Assembly: GCF_022953055.1 (NCBI RefSeq) | Contig: NZ_JALJEJ010000004.1 | Location: 62,001 to 126,000 of the forward strand | DNA: 64,000 bases | Source of the DNA: Mucilaginibacter straminoryzae | GTDB taxonomy: Bacteria > Bacteroidota > Bacteroidia > Sphingobacteriales > Sphingobacteriaceae | Direction of reading: 5' to 3' | Shown: positions 50,449-58,107 of the stretch, in pieces | How the letters are laid out: each line of letters starts with the position of its first letter | How positions within the stretch are numbered: the first letter of the stretch is position 1 | The notes under the pieces: generated by a model | The model's database searches: none | The model's input: the letters and a program-made list of their open reading frames with translations, nothing else | Told to the model about the DNA's origin: nothing | Made by a program: the position numbers and the translations under genes

Positions 50449-50515
50449 CAAAAGTATCGGTACTAAACCCTCAATTGCTGACTTATTTTTTCTATCTTCT
50501 GTAGGATATTATCTT
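50449..50515 (-). promoter_or_regulatory. Predicted activator-dependent promoter of the 50345-37803 operon
   Basis: -7 box complement CAAAAGTA (50449-50456, perfect TAnnTTTG in gene sense), proximal half-site CTTATTTTTTCTA (50482-50494) and distal half-site AGGATATTATCTT (50503-50515). The distal site differs from the one at 37771 by a single base. Half-site spacing and distance to the -7 box match the other five sites. The leader would be about 95 nt. Confidence 0.78.
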
Positions 50516-50528
50516 TTTCAGCCAGCCG

Positions 50529-52121
50529 TTACAGATTTACTAAAACGCGTTTTAGCTTGCTTTGTCTGCTCAGCAATTTTCCGTCGCTGTAAATCTGCAA
50601 GCCCCTGCCTTTACCATATTTACTGCCGGTTTTATCCCATAGCACCGTAATGTTATGCCCGTGGTAAAGCACATTGTCCAAGCAAAACCAATCCCACTTA
50701 TTAGCGGGTATCAGGGGGAATACCTCCAGTTTCTGATCATCGCGGGTTTTAACACCAATAAGGTCGTTAATCACCAGGTCACAAAACGTAGAATGGTTAT
50801 AATAACTGCTGCGTGGGTTATCGCCCTTCAGCCAGTAGCCGGTCTTTTCGTCCTGGTATTCGCCTAAATAGGGTTTACCGCGTTTGATGTGCGATAGCGC
50901 ATACTGTTCCAGCTTATCATAAAACACCTGCTTAGACATATCGTTCTGATGCTTATAGCTGGTGAGCAAGTTTGCTAACCCGGTCAAAGTTTGCGACGTT
51001 GCAAAAGGCCATACGGCGCCATCCCACTCGCAACCATGACCCGTGCCATGTGTACGAAACAGCGGGTGACGGCGTTCTGCCGTAGTAATCCCCCAGGGAG
51101 CGGCAAATCCTTTTTCGTCTACCAGTTCATCCCACTGCTTGGCATATTTTGCCTTATCATCCGGCAGGTTGAAATACCAGGGAATATAGCCAAGTTCTTC
51201 ACGGGCATCGCACAATTTGCCGTCAGGGAACTGCACTTTAAAAAAAGAAGCATTATCGTCCCAAAGCTTATCCTGCACCAGGCTTTTTAATTCTTTAGCC
51301 TTTTCAGCGTATCTTTTCTGTAAAGAGTCTACGCCAATCAGTTTGCTCATCCGCGCCAGCGCTTTCGCATTACCGTACATATAACTGTTGATAGTGGGAC
51401 GAATATTCTTTTGTTTTCGAGAACCGCTGATAGATTCCTCCATAGCATCTTTCACATCAAATTGCCAGTACATGTGGTTTGGCAGCATCTTCTCACCCTC
51501 CCAAGCGCGGTAATCCTGATCTAAAGCCGGTAATACCGATTTCACAAATGCCTGATCCTGGTTCACCAGGTAGAAATGATATACCGCATCTTGCAGCCAG
51601 CTACTAAATGCGCGTAGATGCGGCTTCTTTTGCTTAGGGTCTACAAACAGCCAGAAGTTGATGTAATCTTTAATATACTGCGGGTTGCGCAGCCAACGGC
51701 CTTCATAAATATGATGGCCTAACGCACTGCTCACCGTATTGTAGATGCCGGCGTGGTTAACCGGGGTAATGAATTCATCGAACACGAAGCCATCTGGTGT
51801 TTGCTTCAAATGCTTACGGAACGTCCACCAGCGGTAGTAATAAATTTTCTCAATAGCAGAATCCGGGCATTCAAACAGCGGCACGTTATCAGACATCCAG
51901 GCAGCGGCACGGTCATTCGTAACATAGTTCTTTACGGTTTCCGTATCGGCCAGGTTAAACTCATTCACATAACTTTTCAGTTTGGCATCGCTCAGTACTT
52001 TTACCTGCGCTAAACCGTTATTAACATAAGCGCAACCCAGCAGGAGTAACAGCTTGCAAACAGTTATCTTCTTCGCAATACCACGGGTGTTGCCGCCAGC
52101 CATTTTAAACTTAATAATCAT
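50529..52121 (-). CDS. Secreted (alpha/alpha)6-barrel glycosidase-like protein (GH63/GH142-type fold)
   Basis: 530 residues; Met7 at 52103 is an alternative start. A signal region (KITVCKLLLLLGCAYVNNGLAQ) precedes a helical barrel: KIYYYRWWTFRKHL, FDEFITPVNHAGIY, LGHHIYEGRWLRNPQYIKDY, DAMEESISGSR (possible catalytic Asp/Glu) and GCEWDGAVWPFATSQT. This is the MGH1/GH63-like clan, which also includes GH142, a family found in RG-II loci as beta-L-arabinofuranosidase. The 'EWDGAVWPFAT' segment is the strongest clan marker. I cannot assign the exact family. It is divergent from the AraC gene and, unlike the other units, has no half-site pair at the standard distance. Confidence 0.68.
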   Translation of the reverse strand: MIIKFKMAGGNTRGIAKKITVCKLLLLLGCAYVNNGLAQVKVLSDAKLKSYVNEFNLADTETVKNYVTNDRAAAWMSDNVPLFECPDSAIEKIYYYRWWTFRKHLKQTPDGFVFDEFITPVNHAGIYNTVSSALGHHIYEGRWLRNPQYIKDYINFWLFVDPKQKKPHLRAFSSWLQDAVYHFYLVNQDQAFVKSVLPALDQDYRAWEGEKMLPNHMYWQFDVKDAMEESISGSRKQKNIRPTINSYMYGNAKALARMSKLIGVDSLQKRYAEKAKELKSLVQDKLWDDNASFFKVQFPDGKLCDAREELGYIPWYFNLPDDKAKYAKQWDELVDEKGFAAPWGITTAERRHPLFRTHGTGHGCEWDGAVWPFATSQTLTGLANLLTSYKHQNDMSKQVFYDKLEQYALSHIKRGKPYLGEYQDEKTGYWLKGDNPRSSYYNHSTFCDLVINDLIGVKTRDDQKLEVFPLIPANKWDWFCLDNVLYHGHNITVLWDKTGSKYGKGRGLQIYSDGKLLSRQSKLKRVLVNL

Positions 52122-52201
52122 TTACAATTGGTGTTCGAAAGGTACGATGACGAAAGTTATCTAAAAGTTTTATTACATAGTGTCTTTATGCTAATATCTT
52201 A

Positions 52202-52220
52202 TAGATTTGAGCTAACTTTG
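52202..52220 (+). promoter_or_regulatory. Two candidate -7 elements for the AraC-family gene
   Basis: TAGATTTG (52202-52209) and TAACTTTG (52213-52220) both match TAnnTTTG exactly, 60-80 nt before the regulator's ATG. No convincing -33 element is present. Neither has the 21-bp half-site pair used elsewhere, so I see no sign of autoregulation by the same operator. Confidence 0.4.
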
Positions 52221-52281
52221 GTCAGTACCAGGTATAAAACCAGTTAATTATTGAACAAAAATATCCTGAGACCCCCTAATT

Positions 52282-53157
52282 ATGAAGGCCCATTTTCTTA
52301 AAGTTCCGATTGCCCAGCAGAATTCTTTCAGTATCCGCCGCGATGTTCAGCCAAGCTTCAGAGGTATCTGGCATTATCACCCCGAACTGGAACTGCATTA
52401 CATTATCAAGGGCGAAGGGGTAAGATTTATCGGTAATAAGATCAATAACTTTTCTGCCGGGGAAATTGTGCTTTTGGGCGAAAATCTGCCGCATTGCTGG
52501 CGTTGTAAGGAAGAATATTTTCAGAACAACCCTGACCTGAACGTAGAAGCCATTGTGGTCCATTTTCTGCCGGAGTTTCTGGGGCCGCAGATGCTTAATC
52601 TGCCAGAAACTTTCCAGATGGCGAAGATGTTTGAAAGGGCCAAGAACGGTTTAATGGTAAAACCCCATGCCCGCAAGCAGATAGCCAAACTGATGGAAGA
52701 GACCCTGCAAGCTAATAACCTGACCCGCATAATTTCGTTGCTGAAGATCTTTGACATTCTGATCGACGAAGAAAATACAGACCTGATCACCACCAATCCG
52801 CAAACCTTCCTTTCTTCTAACGAGGCCGAAATTGTACGGTTGAAAAAGATCTATTCGTACACGCTGACCAACTATAAAAATGAGATCAGCCTGGAAGAAA
52901 TTGCATCCATCAGTAACCTGAGCGTTACATCGTTCTGCCGGTATTTTAAGCTGATGACCAAGAAGACTTACTATGATTTTTTAACCGAGATCAGGATCAG
53001 TCATGCTTACCGGATGCTGATTGAAAACAAGTTACCTACGGAAGTAATTTGTTATGAATGCGGCTTCAACAATGTGTCTAACTTTTACCGCCATTTTAAA
53101 AAGGTGACCAAGATGACGCCTTTGGCTTACAAGAGAAAGTACCTGCAAGGCAAATAA
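52282..53157 (+). CDS. AraC-family transcriptional regulator (probable PUL activator)
   Basis: A 291-residue protein. The N-terminal cupin (about 15-90) has the WHYHPELELHYIIKGEG strand pair and an SAGEIVLLGENLPHCW turn, the usual ligand-sensing fold. The C-terminal AraC/XylS DNA-binding domain (about 190-288) has two helix-turn-helix units: ISLEEIASISNLSVTSFCRYFK and the signature LPTEVICYECGFNNVSNFYRHFKK followed by MTPLAYKRKY. It is the only transcription factor in the PUL. AraC proteins bind paired half-sites about 21 bp apart, exactly the spacing at six promoters here, so it is the best candidate for their regulator. The effector (rhamnose, a uronate or a keto-deoxy acid) is not evident from sequence. 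Confidence 0.93.
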   Translation: MKAHFLKVPIAQQNSFSIRRDVQPSFRGIWHYHPELELHYIIKGEGVRFIGNKINNFSAGEIVLLGENLPHCWRCKEEYFQNNPDLNVEAIVVHFLPEFLGPQMLNLPETFQMAKMFERAKNGLMVKPHARKQIAKLMEETLQANNLTRIISLLKIFDILIDEENTDLITTNPQTFLSSNEAEIVRLKKIYSYTLTNYKNEISLEEIASISNLSVTSFCRYFKLMTKKTYYDFLTEIRISHAYRMLIENKLPTEVICYECGFNNVSNFYRHFKKVTKMTPLAYKRKYLQGK

Positions 53158-53196
53158 TAATGTAGTCTTGGGGAAAAGAAATAAACTATCTCAAAC

Positions 53197-53335
53197 TGTC
53201 ATTTCGAAAGAGCAAGGGAGGAAATGCGCGTTTGCGCGAAAGAGAAATCTTCTGAGATAAGCAAGAAAAAGTACATGATATAGAAGATTTCTCCTCACTC
53301 CAATGCTTTTTCCCGCCTCGTTCGTCGAAATGACA
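53197..53335. repeat. 139-bp interspersed palindromic element
   Basis: The outer inverted repeat TGTCATTTCGA (53197-53207) pairs with TCGAAATGACA (53325-53335), 11 of 11. The inner repeat GAGAAATCTTCT (53242-53253) pairs with AGAAGATTTCTC (53282-53293), 12 of 12. It fills the 213-bp gap between two convergent genes. The TGTCATTTCGA...AGATTTCTC layout is of the kind seen many times per genome in Sphingobacteriaceae intergenic DNA (REP or MITE-like). It encodes nothing and might act as a bidirectional terminator. Confidence 0.8.
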
Positions 53336-53370
53336 TCAAAACTTTAAGCCAAATTGGGATTATTTATTGG

Positions 53371-54513
53371 TTACAGCACCGAAGGATGTATTTCGTCAGC
53401 CCATCGGTAACTACCGGGCTTGGTGGTGATATAGATGCCGCTGCTTTCATCTCTCATGCGGATAACACCCTGGGAAAATTCCTGCACCGGGGTAAGCTGC
53501 GTTACTTGTAACTCCTTCAGAATTTCGGCAGCGGTTGCACCACCTTCAATGATCAGTTCTTTTATGCCTGCCTTCGCAATCAGCATATAAACCAGCTCTG
53601 CAGTTTTTACGCGCAGCCATTCCGGATTAACAAAAGCGGGTGTATTGTCTGGGTCTAAGGTGATAATTACCGTTCCTTCCTGCTGAAGCAGTGCTACAAC
53701 TTCAGCTATCCATTCCCCTGTTTGTTCGCCAAACAGCGCTTTATTTAAATAAACTACGGGCTTACCCTGTTCTTTCAACTGCTTATATAAACCTGCGCTT
53801 TCGGGGTGTGCGGTACCTGAAACCAAGAGCAATGGTGTTTGCAAATCTGACCGTTTAGCAAAGTTTTCTTGCTGAGGTTGATAACCCAAGCCTTTTAAAA
53901 ATGCTGCAAAGAAACCGCCGGAACCCACCGGAAATATTTCCGGTTGATAGTATTTCATCCAAACGTGCAAATCTTCTTCCCGGGCTACCTCTCCTATCAC
54001 TAATCCATTTTCGTTGGTTAGTTCGCCTGGCTTTCGGACAGTTACCGCAATATCCTTGCCCGATAGTAAATGTACTACATCAGCAGTAAATGCAGGAAAT
54101 TCGGGATCAGTCACGAACCCCGCTTCGTGCAGTGGTATGCCGTTTACATAGTAAATTCCGTCAACAATAAAACGGTTTAGGGCAGGGTTTGCCGCAACGA
54201 CCAGCGCACTATTAAGGCCTAATTCTTCTAAATGAACCGTTACCTCCTGCGGGATATATCCACGGAGTGCAGAATCTATTTTTTTAAAAATGTGTTGTGG
54301 ATTTAATGCGCGTACTTTTGCCGTTACCTCGCGCGTAACTTGCAGGGCATCTTCTAATTTAAGTGAGCGGGAATTGGTATTGATTACCAATAATTCCGTG
54401 TTAGCAGCAAGTACTTCTGCTTTGATAGAAACTACCGTTTTCAAGCCAAAGCGCAGGCCAATCCCCCCTATTTCGGTAGCCCCGGTAAGATCATCCGCAA
54501 TAACAACGATCAT
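53371..54513 (-). CDS. dtnK: DUF1537 four-carbon acid sugar kinase (D-threonate kinase candidate)
   Basis: A 380-residue cytoplasmic protein. The N-terminal domain starts IVVIADDLTGATEIGG (DDLTGA is the substrate-binding signature of the family), with KKIDSALRG near 95-103. The C-terminal ATP-binding domain has LLLVSGTAHPESAG, the acidic VIITLDPDN and LIIEGGATAAEIL, the glycine-rich nucleotide loop. DUF1537 kinases phosphorylate the 4-OH of D-threonate, L-threonate or D-erythronate (established by work on this family). The immediate neighbour is PdxA2 (12 nt gap), the standard partner that oxidises and decarboxylates the product. The symbol is a best guess; the proposed role in keto-deoxy acid catabolism is set out under findings. 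It is the last gene of the operon starting at 57632. Confidence 0.85.
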   Translation of the reverse strand: MIVVIADDLTGATEIGGIGLRFGLKTVVSIKAEVLAANTELLVINTNSRSLKLEDALQVTREVTAKVRALNPQHIFKKIDSALRGYIPQEVTVHLEELGLNSALVVAANPALNRFIVDGIYYVNGIPLHEAGFVTDPEFPAFTADVVHLLSGKDIAVTVRKPGELTNENGLVIGEVAREEDLHVWMKYYQPEIFPVGSGGFFAAFLKGLGYQPQQENFAKRSDLQTPLLLVSGTAHPESAGLYKQLKEQGKPVVYLNKALFGEQTGEWIAEVVALLQQEGTVIITLDPDNTPAFVNPEWLRVKTAELVYMLIAKAGIKELIIEGGATAAEILKELQVTQLTPVQEFSQGVIRMRDESSGIYITTKPGSYRWADEIHPSVL

Positions 54514-54525
54514 GCGCCAAATATA

Positions 54526-55560
54526 CTACTGCTGGCGATACTTCACCAGCCGAGCTGCAGCTTCTATGGCCAGCACCATCGCGTCCGGACTGGCAATACC
54601 CTTGCCGGCAATTTCAAACGCAGTACCATGATCTACCGATGTACGGATGATGGGCAGACCTAATGTAATGTTGACACCCTTTACGCTATCCATCTGTTTC
54701 TTCTCGGCATTCCATTTAAAACCGGTCAGCTTAAAGGGAATATGCCCCTGATCGTGGTACATCGCAACGACACCACCGTAATAACCGGTAGCGGCCTTGG
54801 AAAATAAGGTATCTGCCGGAACGGGGCCTTCTACATCATAACCTTTGCTGAGGGCTTCTTCAACCGCGGGTTTAATTTCGCCTTCATCTTCTGTACCAAA
54901 CAAACCAGAGTCCCCGGCATGCGGGTTCAATCCTGCAATACCAATCTTCAGGTTTTCTTCGCCCAGACTGATCAGCCCTTTATGCAGCAATTCGGTTACT
55001 TCTACAATACGATCTTTCTTTACCAGGTCGCAAGCCTGCCGCAGCGATACGTGTGTAGACACGTGGATCACCTTCAGATGATCTTCTACCAGCAGCATCG
55101 CATACTTTTTTGTACCGGTAAAATCTGCGTATATCTCAGTATGCCCGGCATAATGGTAGCCGGCATCATTGATCGACTTCTTATTGATCGGCCCTGTTAC
55201 TGTCCCGTTAATTTCGCCGGCCATAGCCAGTTCAATTACTTTTTTTACAGCCAGGAAAGCCGCGTTACCTGCCATTGCAGATATTTCGCCAAACTTCAAT
55301 TGCGACAGATCCGTCTGCCGCAGATCGTAAACATCTGCGATACCCGGTTCAAACCTGGCATCGGCAACTTTACTAACGGCATTGATTTTAACAGGCAGGT
55401 TCAACATCCCCGCAATCTGTTCAAATACATTTGCATCACCCACAATCAACGGGCGGCAAATGCTTTGCACAGCAGGATCAAGAACAGCTTTTAAGGCAAT
55501 CTCCGGCCCGATACTCGCCGGATCGCCCATGGTAATTCCCAATATTGGTTTTAGTTCCAC
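54526..55560 (-). CDS. pdxA2: PdxA2-type 4-phospho-threonate/erythronate dehydrogenase
   Basis: A 344-residue protein with PdxA motifs: GITMGDPASIGPE (8-20), GTVTGPINKKSI (about 119-130) and the metal-binding histidines expected at about His170, His214 (GLNPHAGDSGLFG) and His269 (AMYHDQGHIPFK). PdxA itself makes a pyridoxine precursor, but the version paired with a DUF1537 kinase oxidises 4-phospho-D-threonate at C3 with NAD and lets it decarboxylate to dihydroxyacetone phosphate. The annotated start is GTG (55558-55560), with a GAGAGG stretch unusually close in front; no better in-frame start is visible. It lies between the DapA-family aldolase (9 nt) and the kinase (12 nt), consistent with sequential steps. 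Confidence 0.87.
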   Translation of the reverse strand: MELKPILGITMGDPASIGPEIALKAVLDPAVQSICRPLIVGDANVFEQIAGMLNLPVKINAVSKVADARFEPGIADVYDLRQTDLSQLKFGEISAMAGNAAFLAVKKVIELAMAGEINGTVTGPINKKSINDAGYHYAGHTEIYADFTGTKKYAMLLVEDHLKVIHVSTHVSLRQACDLVKKDRIVEVTELLHKGLISLGEENLKIGIAGLNPHAGDSGLFGTEDEGEIKPAVEEALSKGYDVEGPVPADTLFSKAATGYYGGVVAMYHDQGHIPFKLTGFKWNAEKKQMDSVKGVNITLGLPIIRTSVDHGTAFEIAGKGIASPDAMVLAIEAAARLVKYRQQ

Positions 55561-55569
55561 GCCTCTCGG

Positions 55570-56481
55570 TTATTTAGTTCCTACTTTAATAAATTCGTTC
55601 AGGCTATCCAAGATGCTCACCTTCTCATCGTCAGACATTGGCTCGAGCGGCGGCATCACGTAGGGCTCGCAGAGTCCTTTCTCCTGCATCAGGGTCTTCA
55701 ACGCCCAAAGCGATTCGCCAAGCGTCCGACCCTGCTGGTACAGGTTACCTAATTCGTCAGAAACGTTCTGAAGCGCGTTTGCCCGGGCATGGTCGCCCTG
55801 TTCAACAGCCTGCCACATTTCGTGATAGATCTCTGCATTAATATTACCTGTACTCGGCACAATACCATCCGCACCGTTAATCAACGCCACGGCTGATTTT
55901 GCCGCCCATCCCAGGAAATAGCTGAAGTCGGGCCGGTCTGACCATAACCTTAACGACTCAAATAAGCGGCGGTCATTCCGTTCAGAATCTTTTACGGCCA
56001 CCACATTAGGGTGATAACTTAATTCTTCTATGAGGTGAACGGGTAAAGTCTGGTGAACTGTAGCCGGGATATTATAAACAATTAATGGAACGGTGCAGGC
56101 ATCCGCCAAACGTTCAAAGTAACGTTTCATCTGCGGCTCTGTTAGCTGGTAGTAAGATGGCAAAGTAGCAACAACGGCATCAACATTGTATTCAGCGGCT
56201 ACTACAGCAATGTCTAAGGTTTCTTCAAAACAGTTCCCTGCAATTCCCGCATAAAGCATTTCGCCATCCTGTTTAAAACCTGATGCTGCTTTGATGTATT
56301 CTTCTCTTAATTTGAAAGACAAAGAGGGGGCTTCGCCTGTGGTACCCAGAATAAACGGAGAAGCATTGTTCTCCCTAAAATAGGCCATCATCCTGTCCAC
56401 GGCCGCCACATCCAACTGGTAAGTTTGGGTGAGCGGCGTAACCGCCGGAATAATAATGCCATTATATTTTTTATTGGTCAT
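55570..56481 (-). CDS. DapA-family aldolase of the metabolic operon
   Basis: A 303-residue class I aldolase. GTTGEAPSLS (47-56) is the canonical carboxylate-binding motif, Tyr136 lies in LIVYNIPA and the Schiff-base Lys164 in VVAVKDSERN, so the active site is complete. The sequence after the lysine (DSERNDRRL) differs from lysine-pathway DapA. Together with the Fe-alcohol dehydrogenase, PdxA2 and DUF1537 kinase it makes a complete route from a keto-deoxy acid to pyruvate and a triose phosphate. The proposed substrate is 3-deoxy-heptulosarate, giving pyruvate plus a four-carbon aldehydo acid. 2-keto-3-deoxy-hexonates are alternatives. It is only distantly similar to the 36603-37556 paralogue. 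Confidence 0.86.
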   Translation of the reverse strand: MTNKKYNGIIIPAVTPLTQTYQLDVAAVDRMMAYFRENNASPFILGTTGEAPSLSFKLREEYIKAASGFKQDGEMLYAGIAGNCFEETLDIAVVAAEYNVDAVVATLPSYYQLTEPQMKRYFERLADACTVPLIVYNIPATVHQTLPVHLIEELSYHPNVVAVKDSERNDRRLFESLRLWSDRPDFSYFLGWAAKSAVALINGADGIVPSTGNINAEIYHEMWQAVEQGDHARANALQNVSDELGNLYQQGRTLGESLWALKTLMQEKGLCEPYVMPPLEPMSDDEKVSILDSLNEFIKVGTK

Positions 56482-56486
56482 TTGAA

Positions 56487-57632
56487 TCAGTAAGCGTCGT
56501 TATAAATCTCCACCGCATCTTCCAGGCTAACCGGACGTGGATTATTTTTTAAAAGTCGTTGTATTTTTAATGCGTCTGCAGCCAGGGCAGCAATATCCTC
56601 CTGTTTTACACCGGCATGCTGCAAACCTAATTGCACGTCACATTTAGCGATGATCTGCTCAATCACCCGGATTCCTTCCAAAGCTGTTTCCAGGTCTGTT
56701 GCTTTAGGTTCAGCCCCAACTGCCAATGCCACCTTTGCATATTTTTCGGGCGAAGCGCTTACGTTAAAACGCATCACAAAGGGGAGCATAATGGCATTGG
56801 ATAAGCCGTGCGGCATGTGGTAGGTTGTTCCCAGCGGATAAGCCAGTGCATGTACAGCTGCAGTATTAACCGGCCCCAGGCAAAAGCCACCAAGCAGACT
56901 ACCAAGCGCTACATCGGTACGTGCCTCTTCATTAGCTCCGTTATTAACCGCCTCTGCAAGGCTTTGTGCTATCAGCCTTATGCCTTCTATAGCCAGGGCA
57001 TCAATAAACGGATGTGCAAATTTGTTGGTGTAAGCTTCTATACAATGGGTAAGCGCATCTATACCCGTTGCGGCAGTGATGGCTTTCGGTACGCTCAGCG
57101 TCAGCAGCGGATCGGCATAAACAGCATCAGGTACCAGGTAGGGGCTAATAATGCCTACCTTTTGCCCTTCGGGATTGATCAGGATAGAATTAGGCGAAAC
57201 TTCGCTGCCCGTGCCTGCAGTAGCCGGCACACAAATCAACTGACGGCTGCGGCCTTTTAGCAGATTAATACCTGCTATTTCTGCCAGCGTTTGGGTATTC
57301 CCCAACTGGGCAGCAATTACCTTCGCTACATCCAGCACACTGCCCCCGCCTATGCCAACAACGGTATCCGGATTAAAAGCTCTTGCTTTTTCGAATACCG
57401 TCTCAAAATCTGCAAATGAGGGTTCCTGTAATATACCGGTATAGCTTTCAGTTAAAATTCCGTAGCTTTCTATCTGGCTTAGCGTTTCGCTTAAAGCATC
57501 CAACAGGGGTTCAATGGAAAGTACAAACAGCCGCTTGCATCCTGCCGCGTTCAGATCTGCAGCAAGGCTTTGCAAACAACCTTTACCAAAAAGCAGTTTG
57601 CGCGGAAATGTAATATGAAGTATACCGCTCAC
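56487..57632 (-). CDS. Iron-containing alcohol dehydrogenase
   Basis: A 381-residue group III alcohol dehydrogenase. The NAD-binding GGGSVLD lies at 95-101. The metal ligands are visible as Asp192 and His196 (GIDALTHCIEAY), His261 (AAVHALAYPLG) and His275 (YHMPHGLSNA). The start is GTG at 57630-57632. Family members include lactaldehyde reductase, 1,3-propanediol dehydrogenase and aldehydo-acid reductases. As first gene of the operon it probably reduces the aldehyde made by the aldolase to the four-carbon acid taken by the kinase. Reduction of L-lactaldehyde from rhamnose breakdown is the main alternative. Stops 5 nt before the aldolase gene. Confidence 0.88.
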   Translation of the reverse strand: MSGILHITFPRKLLFGKGCLQSLAADLNAAGCKRLFVLSIEPLLDALSETLSQIESYGILTESYTGILQEPSFADFETVFEKARAFNPDTVVGIGGGSVLDVAKVIAAQLGNTQTLAEIAGINLLKGRSRQLICVPATAGTGSEVSPNSILINPEGQKVGIISPYLVPDAVYADPLLTLSVPKAITAATGIDALTHCIEAYTNKFAHPFIDALAIEGIRLIAQSLAEAVNNGANEEARTDVALGSLLGGFCLGPVNTAAVHALAYPLGTTYHMPHGLSNAIMLPFVMRFNVSASPEKYAKVALAVGAEPKATDLETALEGIRVIEQIIAKCDVQLGLQHAGVKQEDIAALAADALKIQRLLKNNPRPVSLEDAVEIYNDAY

Positions 57633-57790
57633 GTGTTAGTTTCTCAAGTAAATTATCAAAGCCAATTTCAGAGCTGTATTAACGCTTCTTATCACACGGA
57701 GAAAAGCAAAGAATTTCAAACAGAAGGCTTCCGTTTAAAGCTATTTACAGTACAGTTAATACAAGCGTTTATACAATTGGCTGTCTGTAA

Positions 57791-57857
57791 CAAAGATGTA
57801 TCGGTACAAGGTTCATTTATACCCGAACATTATCCTTTTCCTGTACAATATTATCAT
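57791..57857 (-). promoter_or_regulatory. Predicted activator-dependent promoter of the metabolic operon
   Basis: -7 box complement CAAAGATG (57791-57798, CATCTTTG in gene sense), proximal half-site CGAACATTATCCT (57824-57836) and distal half-site ACAATATTATCAT (57845-57857). This is the best-matched pair of half-sites in the window. The leader would be about 150 nt. It shares a 475-bp divergent gap (57633-58107) with the promoter of the second PL1; nothing else is evident there. Confidence 0.8.
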
Positions 57858-57985
57858 TTTGCAGCAGCGGCATTACAATCAGGCATTTTAGGTTGACAGC
57901 AAACAATCCATTGAGATGTACAATAAAGGCAGTTTTGAGCCTTTTTTATCTTCAAATACCTTTTGCAAAAAGCGGCCCGCTTTTA

Positions 57986-58052
57986 AAGACAATATGATAT
58001 AACATCTTGAAAAAATATTACAAAAACGCTGTTTCATCAGCACGGATATTTG
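57986..58052 (+). promoter_or_regulatory. Predicted activator-dependent promoter of the second PL1 gene (plus strand)
   Basis: The mirror image of the other sites. The distal half-site 57986-57998 (ATCATATTGTCTT on the opposite strand) and the proximal half-site 58007-58019 (AATATTTTTTCAA on the opposite strand) are 21 bp apart, followed by GATATTTG (58045-58052, 7/8 of TAnnTTTG) at the standard 25-nt gap. The leader to the ATG at 58108 is about 48 nt. Confidence 0.7.
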
Positions 58053-58107
58053 AAACCGTCACCAATTATAAAAACCGGCCGGGTTTTGCCCCGGTAAATT
58101 GCTTACA

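Noticed and set aside
52141-52201. A seventh operator pair between the 52121 and AraC genes
   Set aside because: Single half-site-like words exist, but no pair has 21-bp spacing together with a -7 box at 25 nt, on either strand.
54526-55560. PdxA of vitamin B6 synthesis
   Set aside because: Adjacent DUF1537 kinase and aldolase and PUL co-regulation point to the catabolic PdxA2 type.
53371-57632. Reading the metabolic operon as L-rhamnose catabolism (2-keto-3-deoxy-rhamnonate aldolase plus lactaldehyde reductase)
   Set aside because: It would use the aldolase and the Fe-ADH but leave the DUF1537 kinase and PdxA2 without a role, so it is kept only as the alternative.
58099-58107. TTG start for the second PL1
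   Set aside because: Adds only three residues ahead of a normal ATG-initiated signal peptide.
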